This document shows positions 47,278 through 54,951 of a stretch of DNA of 54,951 bases, in pieces. Numbering within the stretch: position 1 is the first letter of the stretch; the number at the start of each line of letters is the position of its first letter. The notes under the pieces were generated by a model that was not told where the DNA came from, did no database searches, and was given only the letters and a program-made list of their open reading frames with translations. Position numbers and translations under genes: made by a program. The DNA is taken from positions 1 through 54,951 of the forward strand of contig NZ_JBDJAW010000049.1 of the NCBI RefSeq assembly GCF_039649665.1, written 5' to 3'. This DNA comes from Microbispora sp. ZYX-F-249 (GTDB lineage: Bacteria > Actinomycetota > Actinomycetes > Streptosporangiales > Streptosporangiaceae).

Positions 47278-48401
47278 AGCGCGTCGAAAGCCTCTCGTGC
47301 CAGTTCCCGTAATGGTTTTCCGGTGACCTGGGCCAGCCTGGCCAGGTCGTCGTGCTCGGGTTTGACCCCCCAGGGCCCGTGTTTCATCCGCACGTCCTGG
47401 CCGTACAGCCGCACGGTCTCGAAGTGCCGGGGCAGCGCCACCTTCTCGACCACGCTGCGCCGCAGCCCCAGGCTGCCCGTCTCGGCCAGGACGAGTTCCT
47501 GCAGACGGCCGGCCAGTTCGACGGGCGCGAGCACGTGCAGGACCTGCGCGGGCCGGCCCTTCTTCATGACCGCCGGCGTGGTCCACGCGTCCGCCGCGCC
47601 CGCGGCCAGCGCCCGCTCGATGACGTGCCCGAGGACCTCACCGGTCACGTCGTCGAGGTTCGTCGAGAGGACGACCTGGTGGTCCGGGGCGGCGGTGGGC
47701 GACCCGAGCATCGCCACCGTCACGTTCGGCCGGTCGGGCAGCTCACGGGTGCCCGCGCCGTACCCGGTGGCGCGCAGTTCCATCTCCGGGACCGCGCCGT
47801 ACACCGGGCCGTACACCGCCCCCGCGGCGTGGAGCAGGGCCGCCCCGGTCGGCGTGACCGCCTCCCCCGCCGCTCCGCTCCGTACCCGCGCTCCCTTCAG
47901 CAGGGCGAGCGTGGCGGGAGCGGGCACGGGCAGCACGCCGTGCCGGGTCCGCACGGTGCCGCTGCCCAGTGGCAGCGGTGCGCAGTGGACGCGCGTCACG
48001 CCGAGGTCGCGCAGGGCCGCCGCGCAGCCGACGATGTCGATCAGCGTGTCGTGCCCGCCGAGCTCGTGCAGATGCACGCTGCCGGCCGCAACCCCGTGCA
48101 GCGCGCCCTCGGCCTCGGCGATCGCGGTCAGCGCCGCGTCGGCGACGGGCAGGCCGGCCCGGGCCGCCATCGCGATCAGCTCCGCGGCCGGCCGCTCAGC
48201 GGCGTCGTCCTCGACGTCGATCCGCACGCGGGTGGCGGTCAGCGCTCCGGTCCGCACCCGCTCGGCGTCCAGCCGCCACCCGGTCAGGCCGGTCAGGGCG
48301 ACGGCCCGGCGTACGGCGTCGAGGGAGGCGCCCGCGTCCAATAGCGCCCCGAGCAGCATGTCGCCGGCCAGTCCGGTGAACGGATTCAGGAAGAGGATCA
48401 C
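47274..48401 (-). CDS. larC: LarC, nickel insertion enzyme for the nickel-pincer cofactor
   Basis: This 375-residue protein matches LarC (DUF111 family), the CTP-dependent cyclometallase that inserts nickel into the pincer cofactor. Family blocks are FLNPFTGLAGDMLLGALLDAGA, VHLHELGGHDTLIDIVG, VHCAPLPLGSGTVRTRHGVLPVPAPATLALL and VVLSTNLDDVTGEVLGHVIERAL. It is a single ORF; L. plantarum makes it by a programmed frameshift, which is not needed here. GTG 48401 overlaps the LarB stop. It sits between LarB and the lactonase. Confidence 0.92.
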   Translation of the reverse strand: MILFLNPFTGLAGDMLLGALLDAGASLDAVRRAVALTGLTGWRLDAERVRTGALTATRVRIDVEDDAAERPAAELIAMAARAGLPVADAALTAIAEAEGALHGVAAGSVHLHELGGHDTLIDIVGCAAALRDLGVTRVHCAPLPLGSGTVRTRHGVLPVPAPATLALLKGARVRSGAAGEAVTPTGAALLHAAGAVYGPVYGAVPEMELRATGYGAGTRELPDRPNVTVAMLGSPTAAPDHQVVLSTNLDDVTGEVLGHVIERALAAGAADAWTTPAVMKKGRPAQVLHVLAPVELAGRLQELVLAETGSLGLRRSVVEKVALPRHFETVRLYGQDVRMKHGPWGVKPEHDDLARLAQVTGKPLRELAREAFDAL

Positions 48402-49063
48402 TTCGGCCCCCTCGTGAGGCGGAAGGCCGCGAGCGCGGCGGCGAATCCGGAGTCGATGTTGACCACGGTGATCCCCGCCGCGCACGAGGTGAGCATCGCG
48501 AGCAGGGCCGTCACGCCCTCCAGCGCGGCGCCGTACCCGGTGCTGGTGGGCACGGCGATCACCGGGGTCTCGACCAGCCCGCCGACCACGCTCGCCAGCG
48601 CCCCCTCCATACCGGCGATGACGATGACGCTGTCGGCCGCGCGCAGGTCCTCGACGGCGGCGAGCACGCGGTGCAGCCCGGCCACGCCCACGTCCCTGAT
48701 CAGGGTGGTGCGCAGGCCGAGGGCGGCGGCGACGGCCGCGGCCTCGGCGGCCACCGGGCCGTCCGCGGTCCCGGCCGTGACCACGGCGACCGTGTGCCCG
48801 ATCGGCCGGGCCGCACGCCAGACCAGCAGCCGGGCGTCCCGGTCGTACCGGCCGCCGGGGACGCCCCCGAGCACGGCGGCGGCGGCGTCGGGGTCCACCC
48901 GGGTCACCAGGACGGGCCCGGTGTTGCGGCCGAGCAGCGTGGTGACGATTCCGCTGATCTCGGACACCTGTTTGCCCGGACCGTAGACGATCTCGGGCAG
49001 TCCCTGGCGCGCCTCGCGGCCGAGGTCGACGCGCGCGTAACCGAGGTCGAGGGCGTCGCTCAC
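48398..49063 (-). CDS. larB: LarB, nickel-pincer cofactor carboxylase/hydrolase
   Basis: This 221-residue protein matches LarB, which carboxylates nicotinic acid adenine dinucleotide and releases the biscarboxylated mononucleotide. The AIR-carboxylase-like core shows EIVYGPGKQVSEI, VAVVTAGTADGPVAAEAA, VIVIAGMEGALASVVGGLV and VIAVPTSTGYGA, the last shared with PurE-type enzymes. It is 46 bases from the mutarotase gene, the largest gap inside this operon. Confidence 0.92.
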   Translation of the reverse strand: MSDALDLGYARVDLGREARQGLPEIVYGPGKQVSEISGIVTTLLGRNTGPVLVTRVDPDAAAAVLGGVPGGRYDRDARLLVWRAARPIGHTVAVVTAGTADGPVAAEAAAVAAALGLRTTLIRDVGVAGLHRVLAAVEDLRAADSVIVIAGMEGALASVVGGLVETPVIAVPTSTGYGAALEGVTALLAMLTSCAAGITVVNIDSGFAAALAAFRLTRGPK

Positions 49064-49109
49064 GGGCTCCTCCTGCCCGACGGCGCGCGGCCGCGTCCGC
49101 TCCGCCTGT

Positions 49110-49538
49110 TCATGCCGGGACGATGTATCCGACGGTCAGCAGGAGGTTCGCGTAGAGCCGGTCGTCGCCGGTCGCCACCGCGAAGGCGACGTCGGGGCCC
49201 CTCGCGGCCTCGTAGAACTCCAGACGTCCCATGGGGTGGATGGGCCGGTCCGGGCCGAGCAACCGCCGGTAGCGGGTGAGCGCCTCGGGCTCGCCGCCTT
49301 CGTCGGGACGCATCGAGTGGACCGACTCCAGCGGCACGGCGTCCGCGACAAGCTCCAGGACGTCGTCCACGCGGACCAGCCCGGGACGCAGGTTGAGGTG
49401 GATCACCGGGGCGCCGGCCCGCACGTTGGTGGCGTGGGCGTAGTTGGCGTCGGCGAGCAGGATGCGCGATCCGTGGCCGGTGGCCGCGAGCGCCGACAGC
49501 AGCGGCGGGTGGATCAGGGGGTAGCGGAGCACGGTCAT
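49110..49538 (-). CDS. RbsD/FucU-family sugar mutarotase, predicted L-fucose mutarotase
   Basis: This 142-residue protein has the RbsD/FucU pattern: HPPLLSALAATGHGSRILLADANYA with the conserved His, a middle LRPGLVRVDDVLELV and the C-terminal ARGPDVAFAVATGDDRLYANLLLTVGYI. It interconverts fucose anomers so that the dehydrogenase gets its preferred form. FucU is favoured over RbsD by its fuconate-pathway neighbours. ATG 49538 overlaps the LarA stop (ATGA). Confidence 0.88.
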   Translation of the reverse strand: MTVLRYPLIHPPLLSALAATGHGSRILLADANYAHATNVRAGAPVIHLNLRPGLVRVDDVLELVADAVPLESVHSMRPDEGGEPEALTRYRRLLGPDRPIHPMGRLEFYEAARGPDVAFAVATGDDRLYANLLLTVGYIVPA

Positions 49539-50791
49539 TCTCCCGCGAGGTACGGAATGGTCATGGGCCCCTCCGGCAGGACGCAGACCCTGCCGGGCAG
49601 TGCCCGCACCGCGGCGGCGATGTCGCCGGTCTGCTCCAGATGGGCGGCGGCGAGGTCGGCGTCGCTCAGATGCGAGGTGTGCATGACCACGCGGGCGTGC
49701 CGCTGGATGCGGGCCTGGATCTGGACCTGCCACTGGTCGGGCACGGTCTCGGTGCGGCGGGAGATCTCCTCGAACAACGCGTCCGGGGAGGCCGCGGAGG
49801 TGAGCACGTCCCGGTAGGAGCCGTGGTCGGGGAACCCGTCCCGGCACTCGGCGGCGCAGATGATCGTGCCGCCGGGCCTGACGACCTGAGCGGCGGCGCT
49901 CATGCCCTTGACCGACTGGTAGAGGTTCTGGTCCAGCGGGAAGCCGGCGTTGGTGGTGACGACCACGTCGAAGGGCGCGGCGACCGGGCGCATCGCGGCG
50001 GCGCGGGCGGCGGCCGTGGCGGCGGCGTGCATCGCCGGCAGGTCGCCGCCGAACGCCCGGACGATCTTCTGTTCCCGGTTGAGCACGACGTCGAGGGCGA
50101 AGGTGACGCCGGTCGCCTCCGCGATGGCCCGGACGTCGTCGTGGACCGGGTTGCCCTCGATGACTCCCCAGGTGGCGCGGGGATCACCGATGCGGGCCGC
50201 GTCGTGCAGCGTGAGCACGGTCTCCAGGGCGGCGAGGCCGGGCGCGACCAGCTTGGGGCCGCCGGAGAACCCGGCGAAGAAGTGCGGCTCGACGAAGCCG
50301 GTCGTGATCCGCACGTCGGCGTCCGTCCACTCCCGGTTCAGCCAGACCGGCACGTCCTTGCCGTGACGGCCCATCCACCTCAGCGACGCCGCGTCGCGCG
50401 CGTCGTGGTTGACGATCCGTACGGCGTCGACGACCTGGTCGCCGAACATCGCGCGCAGTTCGGCGTCGCTGTTGCCGCGGTGGGTGCCGGTGGCCACCAG
50501 GATCACCACGTCGCCGGTGTCGACGATCCCGTCCAGCTCGGCCAGGATCGCCGGGATCATCAGGTGGCGCGGCTGGGGCCGGGTCCCGTCGCAGGCCGAG
50601 ATCGCCACCGTCTGCCCGGGCCGCACCCGCTCCCGCAGCGGCGGGCCCGCGACCGGCTCGCGCAGGGCCCGGCGCAGTTCGGCGGCCTCGTCCGCCACTG
50701 CGGGCCGGGCGACCGGCGCGATCACCGTGGTCCGGTCGTCCGGCAGGTCCACCACGAGCCCGTCGGCGCCGTAGGCGAGCTCAACCCGCAT
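49535..50791 (-). CDS. larA: LarA-type nickel-pincer 2-hydroxyacid (lactate) racemase
   Basis: This 418-residue protein is a LarA homologue, a racemase that uses a covalent nickel-pincer cofactor. The active-site residues fall at the same spacing as in L. plantarum LarA (H108, H174, K184, H200): here His104 (VATGTHR), His170 and Lys180 (PHFFAGFSGGPK) and His196 (TLHDAARIG). In this operon L-lactate is a predicted end product, so lactate racemisation is the first guess; other 2-hydroxyacids are used by some LarA homologues. It overlaps the aldo-keto reductase gene by 11 bp. Confidence 0.9.
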   Translation of the reverse strand: MRVELAYGADGLVVDLPDDRTTVIAPVARPAVADEAAELRRALREPVAGPPLRERVRPGQTVAISACDGTRPQPRHLMIPAILAELDGIVDTGDVVILVATGTHRGNSDAELRAMFGDQVVDAVRIVNHDARDAASLRWMGRHGKDVPVWLNREWTDADVRITTGFVEPHFFAGFSGGPKLVAPGLAALETVLTLHDAARIGDPRATWGVIEGNPVHDDVRAIAEATGVTFALDVVLNREQKIVRAFGGDLPAMHAAATAAARAAAMRPVAAPFDVVVTTNAGFPLDQNLYQSVKGMSAAAQVVRPGGTIICAAECRDGFPDHGSYRDVLTSAASPDALFEEISRRTETVPDQWQVQIQARIQRHARVVMHTSHLSDADLAAAHLEQTGDIAAAVRALPGRVCVLPEGPMTIPYLAGE

Positions 50792-51695
50792 GGTCCAGCT
50801 CCTCCCACAGTTCGGCGGGCACGGGGGTGGCGGCCAGATCCAGGTCCTCCCGCACCTCCTCCGCGCTGCGCGCGCCGAACAGGACCGTGGTGACGGCCGG
50901 ATGCCGGTGCGGGAACAGCAGGGCCGCCGCCGGCAGCGGCACGCCGTACGACGCGCAGATCCCCGCCAGCTCGCGCGCCCGCCGCAGCACGGCCGGCGGG
51001 GCGGCGTCGTAGTCGTAGGTGGTGCCCCCGGCGAGGACGCCGCTGTTGAACACCCCGGCGGCGACGACGGCGACGCCGCGCCGTTCGCATTCGGGCAGCA
51101 ACTCCTCGGCGGCGGAACGGTCGAGCAGCGTGTAGCGCCCCGCGACCAGCACGGTGTCCACGTCGGTCTCGCGGACGAACCTGGTCAGCATCTCGGCCTG
51201 GTTCATCCCGGCGCCGATCGCGCCGATCACCCCCTGGTCGCGCAGCTCGGCCAGCGCGGGGTACGCCTCGCCCGCGGCCTGCTCCCAGTGGTCGTCCGGG
51301 TCGTGGATGAACACCAGGTCGAACCGGTCCAGCCCGGTGCGCCGCAGGCTGTCGTCCAGCGAGCGCAGCACGCCGTCGCGGCTGTAGTCCCGCACCCGGA
51401 CGTACTGCGTGCGGCCGGGGAAGCCGTCCTCCTCGCCCTGCCCCGGCACCAGGACGCGGCCGACCTTCGTGGAGACGATCGCCTCCCCCGCGGCCCGACC
51501 GGGCAGGCCGCGCAGGAAGCGTCCGAGACGCTCCTCCGCCAGGCCGGTCCCGTAGTGCGGCGCGGTGTCGAAGTAGCGGATCCCCGCCTCCCACGCGGCG
51601 GCCAGCGCCTGCTCGGCCTGCTGTTCGCTCACCGGCGAGAACAGCCCGCCCAGCGGCGCGGTGCCCAGCCCGTACGGCCCGAGGGAGAGCTTCAC
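50781..51695 (-). CDS. Aldo-keto reductase, predicted L-fucose (D-threo-aldose) 1-dehydrogenase
   Basis: This 304-residue (alpha/beta)8 protein has the AKR tetrad in FDTAPHYGTGLAEERLGRFL (Asp, Tyr), VSTKVGR (Lys) and LVFIHDPDD (His). The GLGTAPLGGLF start and overall pattern match the D-threo-aldose/L-fucose dehydrogenase group, which forms the lactone with NAD(P)+. GTG 51695 overlaps the SDR stop (GTGA); the longer upstream frame is a shadow. It is one of two dehydrogenases in the operon. Confidence 0.85.
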   Translation of the reverse strand: MKLSLGPYGLGTAPLGGLFSPVSEQQAEQALAAAWEAGIRYFDTAPHYGTGLAEERLGRFLRGLPGRAAGEAIVSTKVGRVLVPGQGEEDGFPGRTQYVRVRDYSRDGVLRSLDDSLRRTGLDRFDLVFIHDPDDHWEQAAGEAYPALAELRDQGVIGAIGAGMNQAEMLTRFVRETDVDTVLVAGRYTLLDRSAAEELLPECERRGVAVVAAGVFNSGVLAGGTTYDYDAAPPAVLRRARELAGICASYGVPLPAAALLFPHRHPAVTTVLFGARSAEEVREDLDLAATPVPAELWEELDHAG

Positions 51696-52429
51696 GAGCT
51701 CACCGGCCTCAGCCGCAGTCCGGACATCCCGCCGTCCACGGCCAGCTCGACCCCGGCCGTGGATCCCGCGCGCGGGCTGGCCAGGTACGCGACGGCGTGG
51801 GCGACCTCCTGCGCCGTGACCAGGCGGCCGTGCGGCTGGCGGGCGCACAGCGCCGCGCGTTCGGCCTCCGGGTCGGGGGCGGCGTCCAGCAGCCGGCCGA
51901 CCCAGGGGGTGTCGACGGTGCCGGGGTTGACGCAGTTGACCCGGATCCCCTCACGGAGATGGTCGGCCGCCATCGCGCGGGTGAGCGCGAGCACCGCCCC
52001 CTTGGACGCCGAGTACAGCGCCCGCTGCGGCAGCCCCGCGGTGGCGGCGATCGAGCAGGTGTTGACGATCGCCGCGTGCGGGGAGGTGCGCAGGTGCGGC
52101 AGCGCCGCCCGGGTCACCCGGGCGATCCCCACCACGTTCAGGTCGAACACCCGCAGCCATTCGGCGTCGTCGTTGTCGGCCACCGTGCCCTGCGCGCCGA
52201 TGCCCGCGTTGTTCACCAGCACGTCGATCCGGCCGTACCGCTCGGCCACCGCCGCCACCGCGGCGCGTACGGAGGCGTCGTCGGTGACGTCGCAGACGAA
52301 CTCGGTGTCCTTGAGGTCCAGAACGGCGACCCGGGCGCCCCGCGCGGCCAGTTCCTCGGCGACGGCCCTGCCGATGCCCGAGGCCCCGCCGGTGACGACC
52401 GCCACCAGGCCCTCGAACTCCTCACTCAT
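51692..52429 (-). CDS. SDR oxidoreductase, predicted 2-keto-3-deoxy-L-fuconate dehydrogenase
   Basis: This 245-residue classical SDR has the coenzyme motif VVTGGASGIGRAVAEELAARG, the NNAG motif, the catalytic Ser in NTCSIAATAG and YSASK. The acidic VAVLDLKD at the end of strand 2 indicates NAD+ preference. Similar SDRs oxidise 2-keto-3-deoxy-L-fuconate to the 2,4-diketo acid. It overlaps the FAH gene by 4 bp. A direct fucose dehydrogenase role is also possible, since some are SDRs. Confidence 0.88.
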   Translation of the reverse strand: MSEEFEGLVAVVTGGASGIGRAVAEELAARGARVAVLDLKDTEFVCDVTDDASVRAAVAAVAERYGRIDVLVNNAGIGAQGTVADNDDAEWLRVFDLNVVGIARVTRAALPHLRTSPHAAIVNTCSIAATAGLPQRALYSASKGAVLALTRAMAADHLREGIRVNCVNPGTVDTPWVGRLLDAAPDPEAERAALCARQPHGRLVTAQEVAHAVAYLASPRAGSTAGVELAVDGGMSGLRLRPVSS

Positions 52430-53274
52430 GCCTGGCCCACCCGCTGGCGCTGGCGGCCGAGGCCGTCGATCTCCAGCTCCACCACGTCGCCCTCCCGCAG
52501 GTACGCCTGCGGGCCGCGGCCGAGCGCCACACCGGCCGGAGTGCCGGTGTTCACGACGTCGCCCGGCTCCAGCACCATGAACTGGCTGAGGTACCAGATC
52601 ACGTGATGCACGCCGAAGATCTGGTTCTTCGTGTTCCCGTTCTGGCGCAGCTCGCCGTTGACCCACAACCGCAGGCCCAGCGCCTGCGGGTCGCCGGTCT
52701 CGTCCGCCGTCACCAGCCACGGGCCGAGCGGGTTGAACGTCTCACACGACTTGCCCTTGTCCCACTGACCGCCGCGCTCGTTCTGGAACTCCCGCTCCGA
52801 CACGTCGTTGGCGATCGCGTACCCGGCGATCACTTCCGCAGCGTCCTCCGGGGAGTCCAGGTAACGGGCCGTACGTCCGAGGATCACCGCCAGCTCGACC
52901 TCGTAGTCGGTCTTCACGCTGCGCCGCGGCACCAGCACCTCGTCGTCGGGACCGACGAGTGTGTTGGACGCCTTCATGAACACCACCGGCTCGGCGGGGA
53001 GCGCCGCCCCGGTCTCCTCCGCGTGGTCGGAGTAGTTCAGGCCGATGCACACGATCTTCCCCGGCCTGGCGATCGGCGCGCCCACCCGCTCGTACGGCCC
53101 GGCCTCGGGCAGCGCGCCCTCCGCCAGGGCGGCCCGCACGCGCTCGACGCCTCCTCCCGCGAGGAACGCGCCGTCGATGTCGGCCGTCAGCGACGACAGG
53201 TCGAGCACCCGCCCGTCCGGTCCCATCGCACAAGGCCGCTCCTCACCCGCCGGACCCACTCGCAACAGCTTCAC
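52426..53274 (-). CDS. FAH-family hydrolase, predicted 2,4-diketo-3-deoxy-L-fuconate hydrolase
   Basis: This 282-residue protein belongs to the fumarylacetoacetate hydrolase family: IVCIGLNYSDHAEETGA, VFMKASNTLVGPDDEV, TDYEVELAVILGRTARY with the metal-ligand Glu pair, and DVVNTGTPAGVALGRGP. In the non-phosphorylative fucose and rhamnose routes such an enzyme splits the diketo acid to pyruvate and L-lactate. It is the first gene of the leftward operon; GTG 53274 follows AGAAGG by six bases. Confidence 0.88.
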   Translation of the reverse strand: MKLLRVGPAGEERPCAMGPDGRVLDLSSLTADIDGAFLAGGGVERVRAALAEGALPEAGPYERVGAPIARPGKIVCIGLNYSDHAEETGAALPAEPVVFMKASNTLVGPDDEVLVPRRSVKTDYEVELAVILGRTARYLDSPEDAAEVIAGYAIANDVSEREFQNERGGQWDKGKSCETFNPLGPWLVTADETGDPQALGLRLWVNGELRQNGNTKNQIFGVHHVIWYLSQFMVLEPGDVVNTGTPAGVALGRGPQAYLREGDVVELEIDGLGRQRQRVGQA

Positions 53275-53377
53275 GATCTGCCTTCTCCCGCTGGTGTCAC
53301 AGGTGCGTATGTTGTGCCGAGCCTGTCAGATTCATCGGGTTGAAGTAAAGCCTCTTATGGGGCATTTGCCGATTCTC

Positions 53378-53406
53378 TTGACCATCGCCCCCGGTGACCC
53401 TACTGT
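53378..53406 (+). promoter_or_regulatory. Promoter of the fuconate dehydratase operon
   Basis: TTGACC (53378-53383) and TACTGT (53401-53406) are exactly 17 bases apart, giving a start near 53413 and a 30-base leader with GGAG at 53432-53435. The 168-base intergenic must also hold the leftward promoter of the fucose operon; I see no equally clear boxes for it. Confidence 0.65.
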
Positions 53407-53442
53407 TCGATCCATATTCATCCGACCAATTGGAGTCCGCCC

Positions 53443-54732
53443 ATGCCGGTGATCACTTCCGTGGACGTGATCGACATCAGGTTCCCCACCTCCGCGACAC
53501 TCGACGGCTCGGACGCGATGAACCCGGACGGCGACTACTCGGCGGCCTACGTGGTGCTGGAGACCGACGGCGATCTGGCCGGGTACGGCCTGACGTTCAC
53601 CATCGGGCGCGGCAACGACCTGTGCGTGGCCGCGGCCCGGCAGATCGGGGGCCGGCTGGCCGGGCGTGACGTGGACGCGCTGGCGGGCGACCTTGGCGGC
53701 CTTTACCGGGAGATCATGTCCGACAGCCAGATGCGCTGGCTCGGCCCGGAGAAGGGCGTGGTGCACCTCGCCGCCGCGGCCGTGCTGAACGCGGCCTGGG
53801 ACCTTGCCGCACGCCGGGCAGGCGTGCCTCTGTGGCGCCTCATTGCCGACATGCCGCCCGAGGATCTGGTGGCCGCCTGCGACTTCCGCTATCTGTCCGA
53901 CGTGCTGACCCCCGCGGAGGCCGTCGAGATGCTGGCCGGGCTCGCGCCGACGCGCGGGGAACGGATCGCCGAGCTCGCCGAGCGCGGCTACCCCGCCTAC
54001 AACACCACCCCGGGCTGGCTCGGCTACGACGACGGCAAACTGCGCCACCTTCTCCGTGCGGCCGTCGCCGACGGCTGGACGCACGTCAAGCTCAAGGTCG
54101 GCGCGAACGTCGAGGACGACGTCCGCCGCCTGTCGATCGCCCGGGAGGAGCTCGGCGAGCGCACCCTGATGATCGACGCCAACCAGGTGTGGGACGTGCC
54201 CCAGGCCATCGAGTGGGTCAACCGGCTCGCGCCGTACGAGCCGCTGTGGATCGAGGAGCCGACCAGCCCCGACGACGTCCTCGGCCACGCCGCCATCCGC
54301 AAGGCCGTCGCCCCCGTCGGCGTCGCCACCGGTGAGCACTGCCACAACCGGGTCATGTTCAAGCAGCTCCTGCAGGCCGGCGCGATCGACTACTGCCAGA
54401 TCGACTCCTGCCGCCTGGCGTCGGTGAACGAGATCGTCCCCGTGCTGCTGATGGCGGCCAAGTTCGGCGTGCCGGTCTGCCCGCACGCGGGGGGCGTGGG
54501 CCTGTGCGAGCTGGTCCAGCACATGTCCGTCGTCGACTACGTCTGCGTGAGCGGCAGCCTGGAGGGCCGGGTCCTCGAGTACGTCGACCACCTGCACGAG
54601 CACTTCACCGACCCCGTCCGCATCGAGCGCGGCCACTACCGGCTGCCCGAGGCCCCCGGCTACAGCGCCCGCATGCGTCCCGAGTCGATCGCCGGCTACC
54701 GCTACCCCGACGGCCACCATTGGGGAGGCTGA
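53443..54732 (+). CDS. L-fuconate dehydratase (enolase superfamily)
   Basis: This 429-residue protein matches FucD, which dehydrates L-fuconate to 2-keto-3-deoxy-L-fuconate. The N-terminal capping domain holds LDGSDAMNPDGDYSAAYVVLE, a FucD-type segment. The barrel carries the base motif HVKLKVG, the metal ligands in MIDANQVWD, WIEEPTSPDDVLGH and TGEHCHNR, and the general acid/base His in PHAGGVGL. Length agrees with characterised FucD (about 430-440). It is divergent from the other pathway genes and abuts a GntR gene. Confidence 0.94.
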   Translation: MPVITSVDVIDIRFPTSATLDGSDAMNPDGDYSAAYVVLETDGDLAGYGLTFTIGRGNDLCVAAARQIGGRLAGRDVDALAGDLGGLYREIMSDSQMRWLGPEKGVVHLAAAAVLNAAWDLAARRAGVPLWRLIADMPPEDLVAACDFRYLSDVLTPAEAVEMLAGLAPTRGERIAELAERGYPAYNTTPGWLGYDDGKLRHLLRAAVADGWTHVKLKVGANVEDDVRRLSIAREELGERTLMIDANQVWDVPQAIEWVNRLAPYEPLWIEEPTSPDDVLGHAAIRKAVAPVGVATGEHCHNRVMFKQLLQAGAIDYCQIDSCRLASVNEIVPVLLMAAKFGVPVCPHAGGVGLCELVQHMSVVDYVCVSGSLEGRVLEYVDHLHEHFTDPVRIERGHYRLPEAPGYSARMRPESIAGYRYPDGHHWGG

Positions 54733-54951
54733 GTGGGCGCCATCGAGACGGCGATCGACACGGTCAAACAGATGATCATCGACGGGAAGCTGCGCCCCGG
54801 GCAGAAGCTTCCCGCCGAGAAGGACCTCGCCGACCAGCTCGGCGTCGCCCGCAACACTCTGCGTGAGGCCGTACGCGCGCTGATCGCCATGCGGGTCCTG
54901 CAGACACGCCAGGGCGACGGCACCTACGTCACCAGCCTGTCCCCTGGCCTC
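54733..54951 (+). CDS. GntR-family regulator (FadR type), truncated by the window end
   Basis: GTG 54733 directly follows the dehydratase stop. The 73 codons present encode a GntR winged helix: IETAIDTVKQMIIDGKLRPG, KLPAEKDLADQLGVARNTLREAVRAL and VLQTRQGDGTYV, the FadR-type N-terminus. The ligand domain lies outside the window. As the only regulator adjacent to the fucose genes it probably controls both divergent units. Confidence 0.88.
   Translation, partial: MGAIETAIDTVKQMIIDGKLRPGQKLPAEKDLADQLGVARNTLREAVRALIAMRVLQTRQGDGTYVTSLSPGL

Noticed and set aside
53400..53416. CCTACTGTTCGATCCAT as a further copy of the 17-bp operator
   Set aside because: Only the left arm matches; the match is explained by the TACTGT -10 box of a good promoter, and the genes belong to fucose metabolism.

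Overview
The window is very GC-rich, its genes are packed with 4-bp ATGA/GTGA overlaps, many starts are GTG or TTG, and several genes look leaderless (a -10 box 6-8 nt before the start codon). Together with lactate 2-monooxygenase, F420-type luciferase-like enzymes, Tat-exported glycosidase and DesK/NarL-type two-component genes, this points to a filamentous actinomycete, perhaps a Streptosporangiaceae relative. That assignment is inference. I found no rRNA, tRNA, CRISPR array, insertion sequence or replication origin, and no gene-free stretch exceeds 300 bases.

Region 1 (1-24 kb) reads as an organosulfur salvage and sulfite disposal region. It holds an amino-acid-type ABC importer (leftward, 159-2935), a GNAT acetyltransferase, and a rightward run of four flavin-dependent luciferase-like monooxygenases (4017-8854). 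A long leftward operon (18543 to 8927) has flavin reductase, FMN reductase, a peptide-type ABC importer, a DAO-family oxidase, a xi-class glutathione transferase and a fifth monooxygenase; a sixth monooxygenase stands alone. A divergent pair follows: a LanC-like protein with a sulfite-oxidase-like molybdoenzyme leftward, and a tiny membrane protein with a YeiH-type sulfate/sulfite exporter rightward. The combination resembles the Bacillus subtilis ytm (S-alkylcysteine/cystine) system plus sulfonate desulfonation: import, N-acetylation, oxidative C-S cleavage, then oxidation or export of sulfite.

Region 2 (24-33.3 kb) has a small acidic protein, an MFS exporter divergent from a GlxA-type AraC regulator, and a leftward operon of GntR/UTRA regulator, 2[4Fe-4S] ferredoxin, NitT/TauT-type ABC importer and FAD oxidoreductase. 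Three proteins of this operon carry odd extensions: a NosL-like tail on the binding protein, a histidine-rich segment in the ATPase, and HEAT repeats on the flavoprotein. A 17-bp palindrome (CCTACT-N5-AGTAGG) recurs at promoters of Regions 1 and 2 and suggests one regulon.

Region 3 (33.4-46.3 kb) is mixed: a two-component system with a divergent membrane protein, a frameshifted sorbosone-dehydrogenase-like gene, a TetR/FAD-monooxygenase pair, a membrane protein of unknown function, lactate 2-monooxygenase, a Tat-secreted GH43, an APH-family kinase and a LiaF-like protein.

Region 4 (46.4 kb to the end) encodes a non-phosphorylative L-fucose route: fucose mutarotase, aldo-keto reductase (fucose dehydrogenase), amidohydrolase (fuconolactonase), fuconate dehydratase, SDR (2-keto-3-deoxyfuconate dehydrogenase) and FAH-family hydrolase, predicted to give pyruvate plus L-lactate. 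Embedded in the same operon are LarA (nickel-pincer lactate racemase) and its cofactor enzymes LarB and LarC, apparently to handle the lactate. A FadR-type GntR regulator begins at the right edge.
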